NCBI GenBank assembly: GCA_046292345.1
Contig: JBKBRC010000079.1
Location: 1-7,106 of the forward strand
DNA from: JBKBRC01 sp046292345
Lineage (GTDB): Bacteria > Bacteroidota > Rhodothermia > Rhodothermales > Rubricoccaceae
Direction of reading: 5' to 3'
Length of the DNA: 7,106 nucleotides
Shown here: piece by piece, positions 1 through 5,638 of the stretch
How the letters are laid out: each line of letters opens with the position of its first letter
Numbering within the stretch: position 1 is the stretch's first letter
Program-made: the position numbers and the translations under genes
The notes under the pieces: model-generated
Told to the model about the DNA's origin: nothing
The model's database searches: none
The model's input: the letters and a program-made list of their open reading frames with translations, nothing else

Positions 1-82
1 CCTCGCGCTCGGCGCGCTCGGCGGCCTCGGCCTCCTGGCGCTGCCGCTCGAGCTCGGCCTCGCGCTCGGCGCGCTCGGCGGC
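1..82. repeat. 25-bp direct repeat, 57-bp period, inside the rpsP extension
   Basis: Positions 1-25 and 58-82 are identical over 25 bp. The offset of 57 bp is exactly 19 codons, so both copies are read in the same rpsP frame and encode the peptide AAERAERE twice. Shorter 'GCGCTCGGC' pieces recur within each copy. This suggests that the charged tail grew by in-frame duplication. Further copies may lie left of the window edge. Confidence 0.8.
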
Positions 83-496
83 GAGGCGCTTGGCGTCCTC
101 GGCGGCCTTGACGCGCTCGGCCTCGAGCGCCTCGCGGCGACGGTCGGCGACGGTCTTGACGGTGGTCTTCTGCTCGCCCTTGCCCGCGCGGAACGCCTCG
201 AGCGCGGCCTGGATCTCGTCCTCGGCCTTGCCTTTGCGGAGCAGGTGCAGGTGGAGCAGGATGCCCTCGCGGCTGAGCAGGCTGCGCGCCGTGTCGCTCG
301 GCTGGGCGCCCTGCTGGAGCCAGTAGAGCACGCGCTCGGCCTTGATGCTCACGCGCGCGGGCTGCGCGACGGGCTCGTAGCGCCCGAGGTCTTCGATGAA
401 GCGCCCGTCACGCGGGGCGCGGGCGTCGGCGGCGACGAGCGCGTAGACGGGGTGCTTTTTGCGCCCCATGCGGCGCAGGCGAATCTTGACGGCCAT
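1..496 (-). CDS. rpsP: 30S ribosomal protein S16 with long charged C-terminal extension (3' end outside window)
   Basis: S16 is a small-subunit ribosomal protein that binds 16S rRNA and helps 30S assembly. Reading leftward from the ATG at 496-494, 165 codons are open with no stop before the window edge. Residues 1-85 give the S16 core: it starts MAVKIRLRRMGRKKHPVYAL, followed by APRDGRFIEDLGRYEP (about 27-42) and LYWLQQGAQPSDTARSLLS (about 57-75). The usual bacterial protein is about 80-90 residues. Here the chain continues through a Lys/Glu segment (KGKAEDEIQAALEAF, about 88-102) and then an Ala/Glu/Arg-rich, heptad-friendly stretch from about 120 to at least 165 that should be helical or coiled coil. 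Extended S16 proteins are known in Bacteroidota. The gene lies downstream of ffh in the same direction, as in the common ffh-rpsP-rimM-trmD cluster. No Shine-Dalgarno sequence precedes the start; the bases just before it are CCCACC. Identity is very secure; the true C-terminus cannot be seen. Confidence 0.96.
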   Translation of the reverse strand, partial: MAVKIRLRRMGRKKHPVYALVAADARAPRDGRFIEDLGRYEPVAQPARVSIKAERVLYWLQQGAQPSDTARSLLSREGILLHLHLLRKGKAEDEIQAALEAFRAGKGEQKTTVKTVADRRREALEAERVKAAEDAKRLAAERAEREAELERQRQEAEAAERAERE

Positions 497-531
497 GGTG
501 GGTATCGGAAGTGTGCGAGCAGCGCCGGCCT

Positions 532-622
532 TGCGGGCGTGCCCGGGGTGCGGGTTTACCGGGGGTGCGGGCCTGCCGGGAGTGCGGGTCTACCGGGAAT
601 GCGGGTCTACCGGGAATGCGGG
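532..622. repeat. 17-bp tandem repeat array between ffh and rpsP
   Basis: The hexamer TGCGGG occurs at 532, 549, 566, 583, 600 and 617, exactly 17 bp apart each time. Five full units (532-616) and a partial sixth (617-622) are present. The two units at 583 and 600 are identical (TGCGGGTCTACCGGGAA). The unit at 549 (TGCGGGTTTACCGGGGG) and the unit at 566 (TGCGGGCCTGCCGGGAG) differ at a few sites, and the unit at 532 is the most diverged. Identity rises toward the ffh side, as in an array expanding at one end. The period is not a multiple of three and the array lies outside both genes, so it is non-coding. It would be transcribed if ffh and rpsP share a transcript. Confidence 0.88.
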
Positions 623-630
623 ATCCTGAG

Positions 631-655
631 GCTGAGCTGGCCTGGCCAGCTCAGC
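631..655 (-). terminator. Perfect 12-bp inverted repeat overlapping the ffh stop codon; terminator-like hairpin without a T-tract
   Basis: GCTGAGCTGGCC at 631-642 and GGCCAGCTCAGC at 644-655 are perfect reverse complements around a single central T at 643. In RNA the loop would open to 3-5 bases, leaving a stem of about 10-11 bp. The right arm contains the ffh stop codon (TGA, minus strand, 653-651). In the ffh direction the sequence after the stem is CTCAGGATCC, with no run of T, so this is not a textbook intrinsic terminator. It could be a processing or mRNA-stabilising hairpin, an attenuator between ffh and rpsP, or a protein-binding palindrome. The structure is certain; the role is not. 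Confidence 0.55.
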
Positions 656-2003
656 GGCGGCCCATGAGCTGCTTCAGGTCCGCCTGGCGGCCCTTCGTCT
701 GCAGCTTTGACATAGTGCGCATCATCTTTTTCATCTCGCGGAACTGCTTGAGCAGGCCGTTCACGTCCTGCACCTGGAGGCCCGCGCCGGCCGCGATGCG
801 CATGCGGCGGCTACCGTTGATCTTGTCCGGGTTGCGGCGCTCGAACGGCGTCATCGACTGGATGAGCGCCTCGATGTGCTTGAACGCGTCGTCGCGCACG
901 TCGAGGTCCTTGACGGCCTTGCCGACGCCGGGGATCATGCCGAGCAGGTCCTTGATCGAGCCCATCTTCTTGATGCGCTGGAGCTGCTCGTAGAAGTCCT
1001 CGAGGTCGAAGTCCTGGGTGCGGAACTTCTGCTCGAGGCGGAGCGCCTCCTTCTCGTCGAACTGCTCCTGCGCCTTCTCGACGAACGAGACGATGTCGCC
1101 CATGCCGAGAATGCGCTGCGCCATGCGCTCGGGGTAGAACTCGGCGAGCGCATCGAGCTTCTCGCCCGTCGAGGCGAACTTGATGGGTTTCTGGACGACC
1201 GAGCGGATCGAGAGCGCCGCCCCGCCGCGCGTGTCGCCGTCGAGCTTGGTGAGCACGACGCCGTCGATGTCGAGGCGGTCGTTGAAGGCCTTGGCCGTGT
1301 TGACGGCATCCTGGCCCGTCATCGCATCGACGACGAAGAGGATCTCGTCGGGCGCGACGGCCTGCTTGACGTTGACGACCTCCTGCATCATCGCCTCGTC
1401 GACGTGCAGGCGGCCGGCCGTGTCGATGATGACCACGTCGCGCCCCGTGCGCCGGGCCTCGGCGACGGCCTCGCGGGCCACGCGCACGGCGTCTTTCTCG
1501 GGCACGCCGTCGGGGCCGCGCAGGGCAAAGACCGGCACGCCGACCTGTCCCGCGAGCGTCTCGAGCTGGTCCACGGCGGCCGGGCGGTAGACGTCGGCCG
1601 CGGCCAGAAGCGGGCTACGCCCCTTGCTCTTGAGATGCCGCGCGAGCTTGCCCGTGAACGTCGTCTTGCCCGAGCCCTGGAGGCCCGCGACCAGGATGAC
1701 CGTGGGCGGGCGCCTGGCCATCTTGATGTCCACGTGCACGTCGCCGAGCAGGTAGACGAGTTCGTCGAAGATGGCCTTCACGAACTGCTGCCCGGGCGAG
1801 ACGGCCTGAAGCACCTTCTCGTCGAGCGCCTTCTCCTTGACGCGGTTCGTGAAGTCCCGCGCGACCTGGTAGTTGACGTCGGCGTCGAGAAGCGCGCGGC
1901 GCACCTCGCGCATCGTCTCGGCGATGTTGAGCTCGTTGATGCGACCTTCACCCTTGACGTTCTTGAGGGCCGCGTCGAGCTTTTCGGAGAGGTTCTCAAA
2001 CAT
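651..2003 (-). CDS. ffh: Signal recognition particle GTPase Ffh (SRP54)
   Basis: Ffh binds 4.5S/SRP RNA, captures hydrophobic signal sequences as they leave the ribosome, and docks with the receptor FtsY at the inner membrane in a GTP-dependent way. The 450-residue length matches the family (about 450). The N domain spans about 1-95, with ALLDADVNYQVARDF at 37-51. The G domain shows GLQGSGKTT (107-115, P-loop), DVYRPAA (137-143), DTAGR (194-198) and TKLDGDTRGG (252-261). The M domain follows from about 320, with the RNA-binding stretch INGSRRMRIAAGAG at 395-408 and a Met-rich helix (MKKMMRTMSKL, 424-434). All key motifs are intact. The ATG at 2003-2001 gives the standard MFENLSEKL start; only a weak GGAAAA precedes it. 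rpsP lies 154 bp downstream on the same strand. The gene is divergent from the secreted beta-helix gene. Confidence 0.98.
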   Translation of the reverse strand: MFENLSEKLDAALKNVKGEGRINELNIAETMREVRRALLDADVNYQVARDFTNRVKEKALDEKVLQAVSPGQQFVKAIFDELVYLLGDVHVDIKMARRPPTVILVAGLQGSGKTTFTGKLARHLKSKGRSPLLAAADVYRPAAVDQLETLAGQVGVPVFALRGPDGVPEKDAVRVAREAVAEARRTGRDVVIIDTAGRLHVDEAMMQEVVNVKQAVAPDEILFVVDAMTGQDAVNTAKAFNDRLDIDGVVLTKLDGDTRGGAALSIRSVVQKPIKFASTGEKLDALAEFYPERMAQRILGMGDIVSFVEKAQEQFDEKEALRLEQKFRTQDFDLEDFYEQLQRIKKMGSIKDLLGMIPGVGKAVKDLDVRDDAFKHIEALIQSMTPFERRNPDKINGSRRMRIAAGAGLQVQDVNGLLKQFREMKKMMRTMSKLQTKGRQADLKQLMGRR

Positions 2004-2397
2004 GGTTTTCCGGTAGGGACGGGACGGGGCGCCGGAGCGCCCGCGCCGAGAGGGGCCCGCGCAGCAGCCGGGGCGGCCGTGCGCAGGGGCGTGGGCGGAG
2101 CCGCCGGCGCAGGGAAAGCTCCGCAGCGCGACGGCCGTACCCTCCGCCGGGGTCCGAACGGGGCAGGTCGGTCAAGCTAGCACGGCCGCGCCGCGCGCCG
2201 CATGGAGCCGCCGCGAAAAAGCGGCCCGCTTGCCCATCCTTCGCGCCCCAGCGCCGGACAGGGCCGTGCCGCCCGCGCGCGGACTGCAGGCCCGCACGCC
2301 CCTCCGGCACGGCGGAGCGACAAACCGCCCCCCTGATCATGCCCGCCGCCCTGCCCGCGATATCCGGGGCCCGCCTGTCTGCCTGCCTCTGGATTCC
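2004..2397. other. Divergent intergenic region between ffh and the beta-helix gene
   Basis: This 394-bp stretch has no convincing gene. The in-frame upstream extension of the plus-strand gene (from a TTG at 2230) translates to Arg/Pro-rich sequence unlike a protein. Promoters for ffh (leftward) and the secreted protein (rightward) should lie here. A TTGACC-like hexamer on the minus strand at 2175-2170 has no matching -10 box, so I assign no promoter. Two GC-rich inverted repeats are visible: 2027-2042, which is listed separately, and a weak 5-bp one at 2210-2225 with loop GAAAAA. Confidence 0.6.
2027..2042 (-). other. Small GC-rich hairpin in the presumed ffh 5' leader
   Basis: GGGCGC (2027-2032) and GCGCCC (2037-2042) form a 6-bp all-GC stem with a four-base loop. 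It ends 23 bp before the ffh start codon on the minus strand and would sit in the leader RNA. In a genome this GC-rich, a stem of this size can arise by chance, so a regulatory role is only a possibility. Confidence 0.3.
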
Positions 2398-5300
2398 ATG
2401 GCTTCCCTCTGCTCGATCCTGCACGCCTGGCGCCCCCTGGCCGCCCCGTTGCTCCTGGCGACGCTCGTGCTCGTCCTTTCCGCGCCGGCGCACGCGCAGG
2501 TGCCCACGCGGCACACGCAGCAGATTCCGCTCGCGCCAGGCCCCAACCTGGTCTCGCTCTCGGTCCTGCCCGATGACAACCGCCTCGACGTGCTCCTCAG
2601 CGGGGCCACGGAGCACATCGTGGCCGTGCAGAGCGCCAGCGGCCGGCATTACGTGCCGCGCCTCGGCGTGCGGCGCATCACACACTGGCAGCCGGGGCAG
2701 GCCTACGTGATCTTCGCCCGGCAGGCCCACACGCTGCACATCGAGGGCACGCCGCTGACCGAGCCGCTGCCGCTCGCGGCCGGCTGGAACTGGATCCCGT
2801 ACCTGGCCTCGGAGGCGCTGCCGGTCGAGGCCGCCCTGACGTCGGTTCTGCCGCAGCTCAACCGGGTCGAGGACGGCGCCGGGCGCGTCTTCCCGGCGCA
2901 GGAGGGCCGCCCGGTGCTGACGCACCTCGAGCCGGGGCAGGGCTACCGCGTGCACCTGCGCGCGCCGGCCTCGCTGGCCTATCCCGCCGGCGAGGCCGGC
3001 CAGCAGCCGCCGCCCCCTCCCCCGCCGCCACAGGCGACGCACGTCGTGGCCTCGATCGCCGACGCGCTCGCGCTCACGGGGCTCGAGCCGGGGCAGATCG
3101 TCCACGTGCTCGGCTACGCCACGCCCGGCGACGGCGGCGGCGGCTACTTCGACGTGACCGCGAGCGGCGCGCCGCTCGACGGCGGGACCGTCTTCGTGCC
3201 GCTCGAGCACCAGAGCGACGTCGTGACCGAGGACTGGATCATGCGCACCAACCGCCGCGCACTCACGACGCTGCCCCCCGGTGCGCGCATCGTGTTCGGG
3301 ACGGTCCACGTCACGCTGCGGCATCCCGCCACGGGCGAGGCGCTCCTCGAGGTAGACGGCCGGCTCCTCAACGGCCACGAGCTGGCACAGGCCAACCTGA
3401 CGCGCCCCATCCTCGGCTACGCCACCGGATCTCTCGACGACTGGAAACATCGCTTCTACGGCTACTTCAACCGCGTCATCGGGAGCGGGTGGGGCGGCCG
3501 CGTCGTGCTCACGTACCGCCACACGACCTCGGACCTCCGCCTCGAGCGCCGCGACGTCGGCGAGGTGCTCAACGCGCGCTGGTTCGGGGCGCGCACGCAC
3601 GACGAGGACCCCGCGTTCGACAACCAGCCCGTGCTCGCGCAGATGATCAACGTGGCCGCGGCGCGCAACGCCGTCGCCCCGGGCAGCGTCACGACGATCT
3701 ACCTGCCCAACATGGACGGGCGCTCGACGGTCTACGAGTACTTCGGGGCCATCGAAATGGGCGACGGGCTCACGCTCGCAGGCGACGCCGGCACCGAGGT
3801 CGTCACCGCCACGGCGGTCGTCTCGGGCGAGGCGCACCAGCTCCCGGACGGCACGACGGCCGTGCACGACGCCCTGCACTACACGGTGAGCGGGGAGGAC
3901 ATCACGTTCACCTACCGCCCGGTACGGGTGCGCGCAGACGCCACGGTGCTGCGCGTCAAGAGCGGCGAGGCGCTGCGCTTCCTCCAGATGTTCCACCCCG
4001 CCTCCGACCCGCGACACCTGCCCACCGATGCCAAGCACATGCTCCACCAGCGCGCCAGCGTGATCACGAGCGCGCACGGCATTATGTCGATGGGCCTGCG
4101 CGACCTCGTGCTCGACGGCAACTACGCCGGCAACGCCGAGGGCTTCGAGCAGAACCTGCATACGTTTGCCCAGCGCGAGGAGTGGATGCGCAACGCGCCC
4201 GGCTGGGCCGGCTTCGTCGCGACGAACCACGGCGGCAAGCGCATCCCGCAGGGACAGCAGGTCACGGTGCGCAACGCGGCCATCCTCGGCTTCGGCTCCA
4301 ACGGCGTTCTCGGCAACGCCAACAACACCTGGACCGGCGAGAACGTACTGCTCGGCGACGCGCTCTGGAACCACGTGATGTACCACACCAACGGGACCTG
4401 GACCAACCTCACGTTCACGGGCTTTGCATGGACGCACGCCGTGTGGCAGCGGGGCCGCGTGAACAACCTGGTCTACGAGCGCGGCTCGGTCGCGCCGTCC
4501 TACACCTCGCGCCGCGGGCCCGACCTGTTCAACATCCGCGGCGGAGACGGCTCCGACGAATCCAACATCACGTCTGTCGGAAGCTTCCGGCGCGAGGACG
4601 GAACCATCGGCGAGGTGAGCACGCGCATCAACGGCTTCTTCGCCGATTTCCGGGACTCGGAGCTCCACCAGATCTTCAACGGCATCGGCTCCGACATCCG
4701 GGTTCGCGACGGCGTGGTCATCCTCACACCGAACCGGGGGATCAACTCCATCATGCCCCGCAACGGCAACAACCCCCGGGCGATCTATGCGCACAACCTA
4801 TTCCAGAACGCCACGTTCTTTGCGACCGGCCGGGGAGGGCAATCGCTCGCCGGGCAGGGGCTCTTCACGCAGAGCGCCTTCCGCAACCTGCGCGTCGTCG
4901 AGATGACGCGGCAGCACAACCGCACCTGGCAGGGAACGGCGGCGGAGCTCACCGTCGCGCGCAACGACCATCCTTCGTTCGACCTGCCCTCGCACCTCGT
5001 GCTCGAAGGGCTCGACCTCTCCCGCACGCGGCACTACTACGTCATCCGGGTGGACGTACGCACGGAGGCGCAGCACCTCGACGCGTTCGTCCTCAACTCG
5101 ACGTTTCGGAACGAGTACAATACGGTCTACATCGCTCCGGACGGCAATGGGCGCATCACAGGCCTGCACACGCCGCGTCCGGACCTCCTCCGGGTGTACT
5201 GGCGCAACAACACCTTCCGGCTGCACAGAAACCACATCGGCAACACCGAGCTCTTCTTCGCGATGACGTTCTTCGAGCAGTGCACCGAGACCAACTCGGG

Positions 5301-5628
5301 GCGGACGAGCGAGGACGCCGGCATCTTCACCACGACGGCGGCCCACGTCGGGCAATCCTTCGTCGTCCTCCCGACGAACCTCTTCTGGGCGCCCTACGAC
5401 CTGAGTTCGGTCTCCGTCACGGACTCGCACCAGCTCACGCAGAGCGTCGAGGTCACCAACGCTGCGGGCAACCCGCTGGGAGACGACAAGCGGCAACCGT
5501 TCCTGCGCGTCAACCTCTCGCGGCCGATCCAGGCCGGCGAGACGGTCACGTTCACCTACACGGCCGCCGTGCGTCCGTGGCCGGCGGGCGTGACCGTGCC
5601 CGAGGTGCCCGGGCGCGGCTCGTGGTAG
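2398..5628 (+). CDS. Large secreted right-handed beta-helix protein (pectate-lyase/tailspike-like) with duplicated N-terminal module
   Basis: This predicted exported protein has 1,076 residues. The ATG at 2398 is chosen because it opens a clear signal peptide: hydrophobic core LAAPLLLATLVLVL (14-27) and cleavage likely after AHA (31-33). The earlier TTG at 2230 would bury it. Residues about 43-118 and 123-196 are two copies of one module (PLAPGPNLVSL / PLAAGWNWIPY, then HWQPGQAYVI / HLEPGQGYRV). A linker with eight prolines follows (204-211). Residues 218-268 carry LGYATPGDGGGGYFDV, an entry motif typical of tailspike and pectate-lyase-3-like proteins. VLNARWFGARTHDEDP (390-405) and IYLPN (434-438) mark the beta-helix start, and Asn-rich turns continue to about 985 (FRNEYNTVYI, WRNNTFRLHRN). 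A beta-rich tail ends the chain. The mature protein has one Cys (961). No catalytic residues can be assigned. It may bind, cut or epimerise a polysaccharide, which would suit the adjacent glycosyltransferases; that is inference. Confidence 0.9.
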   Translation: MASLCSILHAWRPLAAPLLLATLVLVLSAPAHAQVPTRHTQQIPLAPGPNLVSLSVLPDDNRLDVLLSGATEHIVAVQSASGRHYVPRLGVRRITHWQPGQAYVIFARQAHTLHIEGTPLTEPLPLAAGWNWIPYLASEALPVEAALTSVLPQLNRVEDGAGRVFPAQEGRPVLTHLEPGQGYRVHLRAPASLAYPAGEAGQQPPPPPPPPQATHVVASIADALALTGLEPGQIVHVLGYATPGDGGGGYFDVTASGAPLDGGTVFVPLEHQSDVVTEDWIMRTNRRALTTLPPGARIVFGTVHVTLRHPATGEALLEVDGRLLNGHELAQANLTRPILGYATGSLDDWKHRFYGYFNRVIGSGWGGRVVLTYRHTTSDLRLERRDVGEVLNARWFGARTHDEDPAFDNQPVLAQMINVAAARNAVAPGSVTTIYLPNMDGRSTVYEYFGAIEMGDGLTLAGDAGTEVVTATAVVSGEAHQLPDGTTAVHDALHYTVSGEDITFTYRPVRVRADATVLRVKSGEALRFLQMFHPASDPRHLPTDAKHMLHQRASVITSAHGIMSMGLRDLVLDGNYAGNAEGFEQNLHTFAQREEWMRNAPGWAGFVATNHGGKRIPQGQQVTVRNAAILGFGSNGVLGNANNTWTGENVLLGDALWNHVMYHTNGTWTNLTFTGFAWTHAVWQRGRVNNLVYERGSVAPSYTSRRGPDLFNIRGGDGSDESNITSVGSFRREDGTIGEVSTRINGFFADFRDSELHQIFNGIGSDIRVRDGVVILTPNRGINSIMPRNGNNPRAIYAHNLFQNATFFATGRGGQSLAGQGLFTQSAFRNLRVVEMTRQHNRTWQGTAAELTVARNDHPSFDLPSHLVLEGLDLSRTRHYYVIRVDVRTEAQHLDAFVLNSTFRNEYNTVYIAPDGNGRITGLHTPRPDLLRVYWRNNTFRLHRNHIGNTELFFAMTFFEQCTETNSGRTSEDAGIFTTTAAHVGQSFVVLPTNLFWAPYDLSSVSVTDSHQLTQSVEVTNAAGNPLGDDKRQPFLRVNLSRPIQAGETVTFTYTAAVRPWPAGVTVPEVPGRGSW

Positions 5629-5638
5629 CGTGCGCGGC

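Noticed and set aside
532..622. CRISPR array
   Set aside because: The 17-bp units are directly adjacent with no spacers, and no cas gene is present.
245..667. Plus-strand frames across the 17-bp repeats that read as Gly/Pro/Val/Arg repeats (also 511-993)
   Set aside because: The repeat-like peptides follow from the 17-bp DNA repeat. The frames run antisense into rpsP and ffh and have no independent support.
2170..2175. Minus-strand TTGACC as a -35 box for ffh
   Set aside because: No AT-rich -10 element occurs at about 17 bp downstream, and -35/-10 rules for this lineage are uncertain.
876..2180. 434-codon plus-strand open frame opposite ffh
   Set aside because: The translation is Leu/Glu/Asp/Val/Arg-rich with no family signal; it mirrors the conserved ffh codons.
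2210..2225. Hairpin GCCGC-GAAAAA-GCGGC
   Set aside because: A 5-bp stem is too small to separate from chance in such GC-rich DNA, and the A-run is in the loop, not after the stem.
2230..2397. TTG at 2230 as the start of the secreted protein
   Set aside because: It would add 56 Arg/Pro-rich residues in front of a well-formed signal peptide that begins at the ATG at 2398.
1996..4794. 932-codon open frame on the minus strand, antisense to the beta-helix gene
   Set aside because: Its product is Arg/Val/Ala/His/Asp-rich low-complexity sequence with no recognisable motif. It lies opposite a protein with a clear signal peptide and domains. Long antisense frames are expected when GC is this high.
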